In this document: one piece after another, positions 47,458 through 54,858 of the stretch
How positions within the stretch are numbered: position 1 is the stretch's first letter
How the letters are laid out: every line of letters begins with the position of its first letter
Origin: Fimenecus sp045593645
GTDB taxonomy: Bacteria; Bacillota; Clostridia; Oscillospirales; Acutalibacteraceae
Assembly: GCA_045593645.1 (NCBI GenBank)
Contig: JAZNWZ010000034.1
Location: 1-61,785 of the forward strand
Reading direction: 5' to 3'
Length of the DNA: 61,785 nt
Notes under the pieces: model-generated
What the model saw: the letters and a program-made list of their open reading frames with translations, nothing else
Databases searched by the model: none
Told to the model about the DNA's origin: nothing
Translations under genes and position numbers: made by a program

Positions 47458-48855
47458 TTATTCTCCCGATGCTCTCTTTTCAATGATATAGTCGTGCACT
47501 TTATCTGCAAGTTCGCCATAAACTTTGAATTTCTTGCGGAATACAATTAAAGATGCAAGGAAGAAGAGCATTGGCACACCGAAACAGATAATGCCTATAC
47601 CTGTTTTTGTTGTATCGTTAAGACCGATACTTGTCATAATTTGCTCGTTATAATTCATAAGACCAAGTCCACCGAAAAGCACGGCTGTTTGAATAGTATA
47701 AGCCATTTTCTGTAAGAAGCCTTTCATTGAGAAAGTAATACTCTCGTTTCTCTCACCATTTTTATATTCGCCGTAGTCAACAATATCTGCAAGGAAAATT
47801 GTCTGTGAAACGAACATTGAAGAAACGCCAACAGAAGCAAGAATATAGCAAACATCCATAATAACAACATTAAGTTTAAGTATAGGACCTGTAATAAACA
47901 TTAAAGCATAGCCAACAATTGCAGTTGAAAGTGAAATTGTGTATGTTGTTCTCTTTGAAAACCATTTTGAAAGGATAGGAACAACTAAAAGGCCTAATAC
48001 AGAGCCAACTGTACCGATTGTTTGGAAAAGAGATTGCAATTTTGAGTTGCCCAATGTATCTGTAAAATAATAAACAGCAGTTGAGCTTGTTAAGTACCAA
48101 CCTGCATTTGAAAGCATTGCAAAGATGATAAATACAACAAGTTGGTCATTGTTTTTAATAACCTTGAAAACTTGTTTAAGGCTGAACTTTTTCTTTTCAC
48201 CATAGACAACATTAGTTTCTTTTGTAACAAGAATACAAACAAGTGCAAAGAAGATAAGAGCAATACCACAAATACCTGCCCAACGTGAGAAACCACTTGC
48301 ACTGTAGCCTTTTTCATCTGTCATACCACTTGAAAGAAGTGGGCAAAGGATTGGTGTAAGAATTGAGATAATGCCTTGACCGATACCTGAAAATGTGCGA
48401 GCAACTGTTGCAACAAGATTTCTCTCTTTTTCTTCACTTGTGAAAGAAGGCACCATTGACCAATAAGGAATATCAGCCATTGTGTTTGTCATACCCCAAG
48501 CCACATACATTACTGCTATGTAAATATAAAGTGGGAGTCCACTCATACCAAAGGATGAAAAGAGCAAGAAAAGCACAATTGCATTACAACAAGCACCAAT
48601 TAAAATCCAAGGTCTGTATTTACCGAATTTTGTTCTTGTGTTGTCAACAATTGTACCCATCATAGGGTCGTTAATACCGTCCCAAATACGAGCAAGAGGT
48701 GTAATTAAAAGAAGGAATGCTTCTTCAAGTCCCAACACACTTGAAAGGTAATATGAAAGGTATGAATAGAACATACCATAGCTTAAATCAAGACCGATAG
48801 CACCAATACCATAGCCCAATGCAGTTGATAAAATTGATTTCTTTTTATTTGCCAT
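47458..48855 (-). CDS. GPH-family glycoside:cation symporter (MFS)
   Basis: A 465-residue, about 12-helix transporter: ALGYGIGAIGLDLSYGMFYS, ARIWDGINDPMMGTIVDN and KFGKYRPWILIGA are clear GPH/MelB-type motifs; FLADIVDYGEYKNGERNES follows. It starts at ATG 48855, one base after the TAA of the small membrane protein (translational coupling); a GTG at 48873 is the alternative. The substrate is unknown. The placement between murE and a phosphoesterase could hint at import of a cell-wall sugar (inference). Confidence 0.88.
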   Translation of the reverse strand: MANKKKSILSTALGYGIGAIGLDLSYGMFYSYLSYYLSSVLGLEEAFLLLITPLARIWDGINDPMMGTIVDNTRTKFGKYRPWILIGACCNAIVLFLLFSSFGMSGLPLYIYIAVMYVAWGMTNTMADIPYWSMVPSFTSEEKERNLVATVARTFSGIGQGIISILTPILCPLLSSGMTDEKGYSASGFSRWAGICGIALIFFALVCILVTKETNVVYGEKKKFSLKQVFKVIKNNDQLVVFIIFAMLSNAGWYLTSSTAVYYFTDTLGNSKLQSLFQTIGTVGSVLGLLVVPILSKWFSKRTTYTISLSTAIVGYALMFITGPILKLNVVIMDVCYILASVGVSSMFVSQTIFLADIVDYGEYKNGERNESITFSMKGFLQKMAYTIQTAVLFGGLGLMNYNEQIMTSIGLNDTTKTGIGIICFGVPMLFFLASLIVFRKKFKVYGELADKVHDYIIEKRASGE

Positions 48856-48856
48856 T

Positions 48857-49036
48857 TTAATTTCTAACCTCACTTATCGCACTTTTTAATTCGTCTTCTA
48901 TATCGCCAAACTCACGAGAGTAGTTGCCTTGTTTTTCTTCATACTTTGAAAGGGCTAAAGAGAAAATACCAATAATTGCAGAAACAAAAGGCACTATTTT
49001 CATAACAACCTTTACGATTTTCATAAGCTTTTCCAT
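48857..49036 (-). CDS. Small membrane protein, 59 residues
   Basis: The frame starts in a TAATG overlap with the murE stop and ends one base before the transporter ATG. The product begins MEKLMKIVKVVMKIVP, with one hydrophobic helix (about 8-28, IVPFVSAIIGIFSLALS) and a charged tail (SKYEEKQGNYSREFGDIEDELKSAISEVRN). Tight coupling on both sides and the helix-plus-acidic-tail layout support a real gene. It may be an accessory subunit of the transporter; I cannot name a family. Confidence 0.65.
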   Translation of the reverse strand: MEKLMKIVKVVMKIVPFVSAIIGIFSLALSKYEEKQGNYSREFGDIEDELKSAISEVRN

Positions 49037-50538
49037 TATTTTTTCATCCTTTCATTGTATTCATTAAGATATTTTTTTGCAAAGAATGCATCTGATTCAT
49101 AAGGCTCTGAAGCAAGACCTCGTTTTTGGTGAGTTTCTGCACCTTTTCCTGCTAACAGAATAACAGCTTTTTCCTCTGCATTTTCAATAGCAGTCTTAAT
49201 TGCTTCACCACGGTCAAGAATAATTTTATATTTATCCTTTGCTCCTACACCCTCAATATAATCTGCAATAACCTTGCAAATGTCTTCAAGTTTTTCTTCT
49301 GCAGGGTCGTCTTCTGTAACATAAATCATATCAGCATTAAGACCACTAACCTCTGCCATTCCTTGTCGTCTTATAATTGCCTTGTTGCCAGGGCAACCAA
49401 AAACAATAATAATTTGTCTGTCAGGGTATTCTCTCTTTGCAGAGTCAAAAAGATTTTCAAAGCTTAATTTGTTGTGAGCATAGTCAACAATGACTGCAAG
49501 TTTTTTGTTTTCGCTTTCATAAAGTTCCATTCGTCCACTTGAACGAGCCTTTAAAAGACCAATTTTAATTGTTTCTTTATCTATACCAAGCTTTTCACAA
49601 ACTGCAATAGCACATAGGGCGTTGCTAACATTGAAAAGACCAGGGACAGAAAGAGTAAATTCTTCAGTAAAGCTTTTTGTACGAACTGTGAAAATTGTGT
49701 TTGAATCGCTCTTGTGAATGTTATAGCCATAAACATCTGCACTGTCATTTAAGGTGCTAAAGGTTATAACCTCAGGAGTAACCTTCACTGCTTCAAGCAC
49801 ATTCTCTGATTTATCAGAATCAAGATTTATAATAGCAGTTTTGCTTTGAGCAAAAAGCCTCATTTTAGAGTTGAAATAATCTTCAAAATCAGGGTGCTCA
49901 ACAGCACTTATATGGTCAATGCCTATGTTAAGGTAGCAACCAATGTCAAACTCCACACCTTGCACACGGCCATATTTTAACGCTTGAGAGCTAACCTCCA
50001 TTGTGAAAAGGTCAATACCACAATCATTAGCATTTTTAAAATGCTTGTGTAATTCAAAAGGCTCAGGTGTGGTTAAAGTGCTTTCTTCGTTTATAACACC
50101 GTCATAGACTTCAATAGAAGAGAGAAGACCGCTTTGCTTGCCTTTCGTTTTTAAATGCTCATCAAAAATATATTTTAAGAAATATGCAGTTGTTGTTTTA
50201 CCTTTTGTACCTGTAATACCAACAAGAGACAAGTTTTTATGAGCATAGCCATAAAACTCATTTGCCATAATTCCAAGTGCAAGACGAATGTCGGAAACTA
50301 AAACATATGGAGCATCAACATTGTATTTTTTATCTGCAACATAACAAACTGCACCCTTTTGCAAAGCGTCAATCAAAAATTGCTCTTTGAAATGTGCACC
50401 CTTGCATACAAAAACTGTGTTTGGTTTAATATCACGAGAATTGTATGAAATATGGTCAACCTTGAGATTTTTGTCACAGTTGATTTCTTTAAGTATTGAA
50501 TTTTGCTTAAAAAGGTCAATAAAATTTTTAACTGTCAT
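49036..50538 (-). CDS. murE: UDP-MurNAc-tripeptide synthetase, MurE-type ligase with DDPA motif
   Basis: A 500-residue Mur ligase that adds the third residue of the peptidoglycan stem peptide. The P-loop is VGITGTKGKTTTAYF; STLTTPEPFELHKHF, FTMEVSSQALKYGRVQG, DYAHNKLSFENL and FGCPGNKAIIRRQGMAE follow. The specificity loop reads TEDDPAEE; meso-DAP enzymes have DNPR, and S. aureus Lys-type has DNPA (from memory), so the added amino acid may not be meso-DAP. ATG 50538 has GAGTGG upstream; the ATG at 50559 overlaps dusB. It is followed directly by the 59-residue gene. Confidence 0.87.
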   Translation of the reverse strand: MTVKNFIDLFKQNSILKEINCDKNLKVDHISYNSRDIKPNTVFVCKGAHFKEQFLIDALQKGAVCYVADKKYNVDAPYVLVSDIRLALGIMANEFYGYAHKNLSLVGITGTKGKTTTAYFLKYIFDEHLKTKGKQSGLLSSIEVYDGVINEESTLTTPEPFELHKHFKNANDCGIDLFTMEVSSQALKYGRVQGVEFDIGCYLNIGIDHISAVEHPDFEDYFNSKMRLFAQSKTAIINLDSDKSENVLEAVKVTPEVITFSTLNDSADVYGYNIHKSDSNTIFTVRTKSFTEEFTLSVPGLFNVSNALCAIAVCEKLGIDKETIKIGLLKARSSGRMELYESENKKLAVIVDYAHNKLSFENLFDSAKREYPDRQIIIVFGCPGNKAIIRRQGMAEVSGLNADMIYVTEDDPAEEKLEDICKVIADYIEGVGAKDKYKIILDRGEAIKTAIENAEEKAVILLAGKGAETHQKRGLASEPYESDAFFAKKYLNEYNERMKK

Positions 50539-50551
50539 ATTTCCACTCTCA

Positions 50552-51517
50552 CTAAGCATTTTCTAAACAAATTTTATATGCTATTTCTTCTAATTGAGCA
50601 ACATTTTCAATAGTGCCCAATTCAACTCTGTATTTTGTTGCACCGTGAAGACCTTTTGTGTACCAACCGGTATGCTTTCTTGCTTCACGAATTCCAATGT
50701 AATCGCCTTTATATTCACAAAGTGTTTTTATGTGATTAAGCATAACTCGCATTTTTTCTGCCACAGGTGGCTCAGGTAATATTCTCTCGTAGTCAAGATA
50801 AGCATTGATTTGAGAAAATACCCAAGGTCTGCCTAATGCACCTCTGCCAATCATAACAAGGTCGCAATTTGTTTCTTCAAGCATTTTTGCTGCAGAAATT
50901 CCATCCACAATATCACCATTACCGATAACAGGAATTGAAACGGCTTTTTTTACCTCTGCAATAATATTTAGGTCAACTGATGGAGCATACATTTGTGCTT
51001 TTGTCCTGCCATGGACTGCTATTGCAGAAGCACCTGCAAGCTCTGCTCTTTTTGCCATTTCAACAGCATTTACAGAATTTTCGTCCCAGCCTTTACGAAT
51101 TTTAACGGTAACAGGGACAGGAGAAACCTTTACAACCTGACGAATTATTTCTTCTGCAAGCTGAGGATTTTTTGAAAGCATTGCACCTGCACCGTTTGAG
51201 ATAATTTTAGGAGCAGGACACCCCATATTTATATCAATGATTTCAGGATTGAATTCCATAACTGTTTCAATACTTTTTGCCATTGTAAGAGGGTCGTTGC
51301 CAAAAATTTGAATACCTGCAGGACGCTCAACAGGTGAGATAAAAGCCAAATTCTTTGACTTTCTATCGCCCATAGAAACACCCTTTGAGCTAATCATTTC
51401 ACTAACAATATATGATGCACCATAGCCCACACAAAGCTCACGAAAGGCTCTGTCTGCAACACCTGCCATAGGGGCTAAAACTGCTTTCCCTTGAATTTCA
51501 ACATTACCGATTTTCAA
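50552..51517 (-). CDS. dusB: tRNA-dihydrouridine synthase
   Basis: A 321-residue FMN enzyme that reduces uridines in the tRNA D loop. APMAGVADRAFRELC, DINMGCPAPKIISNGAGAML (catalytic Cys in GCPAPK), VTVKIRKGWDE, AVHGRTKAQMY and VIGNGDI are the usual signatures. The start is TTG with AGAGGTA upstream. A TTGTTA/TAAAAT promoter lies about 34 bases upstream. It is the first gene of the run dusB-murE-small protein-transporter-phosphoesterase. Confidence 0.95.
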   Translation of the reverse strand: MKIGNVEIQGKAVLAPMAGVADRAFRELCVGYGASYIVSEMISSKGVSMGDRKSKNLAFISPVERPAGIQIFGNDPLTMAKSIETVMEFNPEIIDINMGCPAPKIISNGAGAMLSKNPQLAEEIIRQVVKVSPVPVTVKIRKGWDENSVNAVEMAKRAELAGASAIAVHGRTKAQMYAPSVDLNIIAEVKKAVSIPVIGNGDIVDGISAAKMLEETNCDLVMIGRGALGRPWVFSQINAYLDYERILPEPPVAEKMRVMLNHIKTLCEYKGDYIGIREARKHTGWYTKGLHGATKYRVELGTIENVAQLEEIAYKICLENA

Positions 51518-51550
51518 AAAGACTACCTCTTAAAATACAATAGATAATTT

Positions 51551-51579
51551 ATTTTAACACATAAATATACTTTTAACAA
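51551..51579 (-). promoter_or_regulatory. Promoter for dusB operon
   Basis: On the minus strand TTGTTA and TAAAAT are spaced by 17 bases. The intergenic region 51518-51637 is AT-rich and must also drive yabP on the plus strand; an ATCATATT there resembles a sigma-E -35 box but no convincing -10 is seen. Confidence 0.6.
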
Positions 51580-51637
51580 GAATATAATTGTATAAACAAT
51601 CATATTTATCATTAAAAGTAAAATACGGAGGTTTATT

Positions 51638-51922
51638 ATGATTTCAGAAGAAAAAAACATTCAAAAAATGCCACACAATATTGTTATGGAAGATAGAAAA
51701 AAGATGTCAGTTTCAGGGGTTACAGATATTGACTCTTTTGACGAGCAGACAATTATCGCAGTAACTCAATTGGGCGAGCTGACAATTCGTGGTTGGAATT
51801 TGCACATTACAAGGCTTAATCTAGAACAAGGAGAATTGATGGTCGATGGGGATATTTCATCAATAACATATACAGACATTAGACCAAAAGCACAAGGACT
51901 GTTTTCTAAGGTGTTAAGATGA
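51638..51922 (+). CDS. yabP: Sporulation protein YabP
   Basis: A 94-residue protein with the YabP/YqfC family pattern: PHNIVMEDRKKMSVSGVTDIDSFDEQTI, then LTIRGWNLHITRLNLEQGELMVDG, broken here at about residue 40. It is needed for spore envelope assembly in B. subtilis. CGGAGG precedes the ATG. Its last bases overlap yabQ (ATGA). The order yabP-yabQ-divIC-yabR matches B. subtilis. Confidence 0.92.
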   Translation: MISEEKNIQKMPHNIVMEDRKKMSVSGVTDIDSFDEQTIIAVTQLGELTIRGWNLHITRLNLEQGELMVDGDISSITYTDIRPKAQGLFSKVLR

Positions 51923-52464
51923 CAGATTATCTATATAGTGTTAGCCTTGCAAAGCAGACAACTAACTTTCTTCTTTCCTTGGGGCTTGGCTTTATAATTG
52001 GCGTTTTATATGATGTCTTCAGAATAGTGAGAATTTGCATTTCAAAAGGGAAAATAGCGTTTGTTATAAGTGATATTCTATATTTTTTAGTGTTGGGCGT
52101 GTTAACTTTTTCTTTTTGTCTTGCAGTCAACGAGGGGGAGCTACGCTTCTACATTCTTTTTGGAGAATTGGCAGGCTTTTCTATTTATTATTTTTCATTA
52201 GGCATTGTAGTTTTTTCAATAAGTGAAAAAATAATTTTAACAATTAAAAAAGTAATTCATAAAATATTAAGCATTGCTTTTACACCTTTTAAATGGGTGC
52301 TCAAAAAAATCACATCTTTTTTCAACAAATCATTTCAAAAAAGTCGAAAAAATGGACACTTTTTTAAAAATAAATCAAAATTGCTCTTGAAACTCAATAA
52401 TAAGTTGTTGTATAATTTAAATGTTAAAAAGGCAAAAAGTCGTTCTGAAGAAAGGAATGTTTAA
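51919..52464 (+). CDS. yabQ: Spore cortex biosynthesis protein YabQ
   Basis: A 181-residue membrane protein with about four hydrophobic helices (LLSLGLGFIIGVLYDVFRIVR, split; ISDILYFLVLGVLTFSFCLA; FGELAGFSIYYFSLGIVVF) and a long Lys/Arg-rich C-terminal tail. The GFIIGVLYDVFRI segment is the family signature. YabQ localises to the forespore membrane and is required for cortex formation. It overlaps yabP by 4 bases and is 3 bases from the next gene. Confidence 0.9.
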   Translation: MTDYLYSVSLAKQTTNFLLSLGLGFIIGVLYDVFRIVRICISKGKIAFVISDILYFLVLGVLTFSFCLAVNEGELRFYILFGELAGFSIYYFSLGIVVFSISEKIILTIKKVIHKILSIAFTPFKWVLKKITSFFNKSFQKSRKNGHFFKNKSKLLLKLNNKLLYNLNVKKAKSRSEERNV

Positions 52465-52467
52465 TCT

Positions 52468-52764
52468 ATGGATAAGCAAAAGAAAAATGCAAAGCTCTCA
52501 ATGGGTAACCACAGCTTTATTCTCACACTTTCACTTTGCTTACTTTTGGGATATTTTTTAATCCAAATTATCAGCATTAACATCCAAGCAAAAGAACGCA
52601 AAGAAGTTTTAAATGCAAAAGAAGCAGCATATCAACAACAAATTGCAGAGAATGAGCAAAAACAAGCAGTTGTGGAAAATCCTGATAAGAGTGAATATAT
52701 GGAAAAAATCGCTCGTGAACTCGGATATGGTATGCCTGGTGAAAAGGTCTTCTATTGTGATTGA
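52468..52764 (+). CDS. divIC: Septum formation initiator, FtsB/DivIC family
   Basis: A 98-residue bitopic protein: short basic N-terminus, one membrane helix (about 15-37, FILTLSLCLLLGYFLIQII), a heptad-like coiled coil (KEAAYQQQIAENEQKQA) and EYMEKIARELGYGMPGEKVFY at the end, typical of DivIC/FtsB. It forms the divisome complex with FtsL and DivIB/FtsQ. Position after yabQ and before the S1 gene agrees with DivIC. Confidence 0.88.
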   Translation: MDKQKKNAKLSMGNHSFILTLSLCLLLGYFLIQIISINIQAKERKEVLNAKEAAYQQQIAENEQKQAVVENPDKSEYMEKIARELGYGMPGEKVFYCD

Positions 52765-52802
52765 TTAGCTTGTTGCCTAATTCGAGGAGGATATGCAAAT
52801 TT

Positions 52803-53258
52803 ATGCAGGTTGAAATCGGTTCTGTTTATGAGGGAACAGTTACGGGATTGACAAACTTTGGTGCTTTTGTCAAGCTTGACAATGGCACAACAGGAATGGT
52901 ACATATTTCAGAGGTGTCTAACGAATATGTTAGTGATATTTCTGAAAAGCTTTCTGAAGGTGATAAGGTTTCAGTAAAGGTGCTTGAAATCAATGAAAAG
53001 GGTAAGGTTAGCCTTTCAATTAAAAGAGCAATGGCAACTGAAGAAAAACCAAAGCCTGAAAGAAAACCAAAACCACAAAATAAAGGTGGAAATCGTGGCT
53101 GGCAGGGTAAGCCTCAAGAAGAACAGTCTACTCCAATGTCTTTTGAAGATATGATGGCAAAATTCAAGGCTCAAAGCGAAGACAAAATGAGCGATATTAA
53201 GAGGAATTCTGACCGTCGTGGTGGTAACACAGGCTATCGCAAGGGTAATAGACAATAA
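52803..53258 (+). CDS. yabR: S1 RNA-binding domain protein (YabR-like)
   Basis: A 151-residue protein. Residues 1-77 are a single S1 domain: VEIGSVYEGTVTGLTNFGAF, then TTGMVHISEVSNEYVSDI and VSVKVLEINEKGKVSLSI. The rest is a basic, disordered tail rich in Lys, Pro, Gly and Arg. It likely binds ribosomes or mRNA. GAGGAGG is 12 bases before the ATG at 52803, slightly long. A hairpin terminator follows, ending the yab operon. Confidence 0.87.
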   Translation: MQVEIGSVYEGTVTGLTNFGAFVKLDNGTTGMVHISEVSNEYVSDISEKLSEGDKVSVKVLEINEKGKVSLSIKRAMATEEKPKPERKPKPQNKGGNRGWQGKPQEEQSTPMSFEDMMAKFKAQSEDKMSDIKRNSDRRGGNTGYRKGNRQ

Positions 53259-53266
53259 AATTTTTA

Positions 53267-53294
53267 GGGCAGAAGAAATCTGCCCTTTTGTTTT
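53267..53294 (+). terminator. Terminator after yabR
   Basis: GGGCAGA-AGAAA-TCTGCCC followed by TTTTGTTTT. Confidence 0.88.
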
Positions 53295-53308
53295 AGGTTG
53301 TAAAGCTT

Positions 53309-54151
53309 ATGAGAGAAATAAATGTAATTGAAATCATTGAAAAAGTTAAGAAGCTTTGTATTGAGGCAAATAAAATTTTGCCTGACGATTTGACAGAGTG
53401 CCTTGCTTGTGGGTATGAGAGAGAAGAAAAAAGTCTTCCAAAATCAATAATGGGAGATTTAATGAACAATCTTTCTTGTGCAAAAGAGATGGATATACCA
53501 ATTTGTCAGGATACAGGTATGGCAGTTGTGTTTGTCGATGTTGGGCAAGATGTGCACATTGTTGGTGGTAGTTTTGAGGCTGCTATAAACGAGGGTGTTA
53601 GACAAGGCTATGTGGAAGGACTCCTTCGTAAATCTGTTGTGGCAGACCCACTTGAAAGAGTAAACACGGAGGATAATACACCTGCAATAATTCACACAAG
53701 AATTGTTGATGGTGATAAAATTAAAATCACAGTCGCACCAAAGGGCTTTGGCAGTGAAAATATGAGCAAGATAAAAATGTTTACTCCATCTGCAACAAAA
53801 GATGATATTGTAGACTTTGTTGTTGAAACGGTGAAAACTGCAGGAGGTAACCCTTGCCCACCAATCGTATTGGGAATTGGAATAGGTAGTGATTTTGAGG
53901 GCTGTGCAATTCTCTCAAAAAAAGCACTTTGCAGACCTGTTAGTGAAAGAAACGAAAAAGCGTTTTACTGTGAATTAGAAAAAGAAATTCTTGAAAAGGT
54001 TAATGCTACAAATATCGGTCCACAAGGCTTTGGTGGAAAAACAACTGCACTTGCAGTAAACGTTGAAACTGCACCTACTCATATTGCAGGTCTTCCTGTT
54101 GCAGTTAATGTTGGATGCCATGTAACAAGGCATAAATCGTCGATTATATAA
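53309..54151 (+). CDS. Class I fumarate hydratase / tartrate dehydratase, alpha subunit
   Basis: A 280-residue alpha subunit of the two-part class I Fe-S hydro-lyases. Signatures are CLACGYEREE, PICQDTGMAVVFVDVG, FGSENMSKIKMF, GGNPCPPIVLGIGIGSDFE and NVGCHVTRHKSS; the Cys in QDTG, NPCPP and VGCH regions bind the 4Fe-4S cluster. It interconverts fumarate and malate (or dehydrates tartrate). The beta subunit usually follows directly, but the next gene is hpf, so the partner must be elsewhere or missing. It starts just after a terminator, so it needs its own promoter, which I do not see clearly. Confidence 0.88.
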   Translation: MREINVIEIIEKVKKLCIEANKILPDDLTECLACGYEREEKSLPKSIMGDLMNNLSCAKEMDIPICQDTGMAVVFVDVGQDVHIVGGSFEAAINEGVRQGYVEGLLRKSVVADPLERVNTEDNTPAIIHTRIVDGDKIKITVAPKGFGSENMSKIKMFTPSATKDDIVDFVVETVKTAGGNPCPPIVLGIGIGSDFEGCAILSKKALCRPVSERNEKAFYCELEKEILEKVNATNIGPQGFGGKTTALAVNVETAPTHIAGLPVAVNVGCHVTRHKSSII

Positions 54152-54212
54152 ACAATTTGTAAATTATATATAAAAATTTAATAAAACACTTTATTTTTCT
54201 GTGCAACTATGC

Positions 54213-54262
54213 TATACTGTAATTGAACAAGAGATTGTTCAATTATAAGGTGTTAAACACCT
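54213..54262 (+). promoter_or_regulatory. hpf promoter -10 and structured leader
   Basis: TGC-TATACT (54213-54218) is an extended -10 box. TTGAACAA-GAGA-TTGTTCAA (54223-54242) follows, a perfect hairpin starting near the expected first base. AGGTGTT-A-AACACCT (54248-54262) is a second dyad just before the ribosome binding site. Either could be a regulator site or RNA structure that tunes translation of hpf. Confidence 0.5.
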
Positions 54263-54281
54263 ATGCAAAGGAGATGTCGTT

Positions 54282-54806
54282 GTGAATATTACAATTATTG
54301 GACGCAAATGCACACCAAGAGAAAGCTTTAAAGCAAGAGCAGAGGAAAAACTCTTGAAGGTTGAAAAATTCTTTGGAAAAGATGCAACGGCAAAAATCAC
54401 TGCTACTGCGGAAAAGAATTTTATGATTTGTGAGATTACACTTACAAAAAATAGTATGCTTTTCCGTGCACAAGAGCGTAGTGATGATTTAGAAGATGCA
54501 CTTGATATGTGTGTTGATTCTATTATCCGTCAAATCAGAAAGAACAAGACAAGACTTGAAAAAAGACTTCGTGATGTTTCATTTGATGATGTGTTAATAG
54601 AAAATGCAGGTGAGGACGACGAAATTGAAGTTGTTAGAACAAAATCAGTTGTCTTAAAGCCTGAAAGCGTTGAAGAGGCTATTTTGCAAATGAACCTTAT
54701 AGGACATCAATTTTATATGTTCCTCAATGCAGAAACAGACGGAATTTGCGTAGTTTATAAGAGAAATGACGGTGGTTATGGTCTTATTGAGCCAGACTTT
54801 GAATAG
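54282..54806 (+). CDS. hpf: Ribosome hibernation promoting factor, long form
   Basis: A 174-residue long-form HPF that pairs ribosomes into inactive 100S dimers. The N-terminal domain (about 1-100: NITIIGRKCTPRESFKARAE, later LEDALDMCVDSIIRQIRKNK) binds the 30S; the C-terminal ~55 residues (VKTKSVVLKP-like, EEAILQMNLIGHQFYMFLNA) mediate dimerisation. The start is GTG with AAGGAG 8 bases upstream. Monocistronic: own promoter, terminator after. Confidence 0.95.
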   Translation: MNITIIGRKCTPRESFKARAEEKLLKVEKFFGKDATAKITATAEKNFMICEITLTKNSMLFRAQERSDDLEDALDMCVDSIIRQIRKNKTRLEKRLRDVSFDDVLIENAGEDDEIEVVRTKSVVLKPESVEEAILQMNLIGHQFYMFLNAETDGICVVYKRNDGGYGLIEPDFE

Positions 54807-54820
54807 ATAAATTTAACAGA

Positions 54821-54844
54821 GTGGGGCTTTTGCCCCACTTTTTT
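54821..54844 (+). terminator. Terminator after hpf
   Basis: GTGGGGC-TTTT-GCCCCAC followed by TTTTTT, one of the strongest hairpins in the window. Confidence 0.92.
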
Positions 54845-54858
54845 AATGGGTGAAGAAT

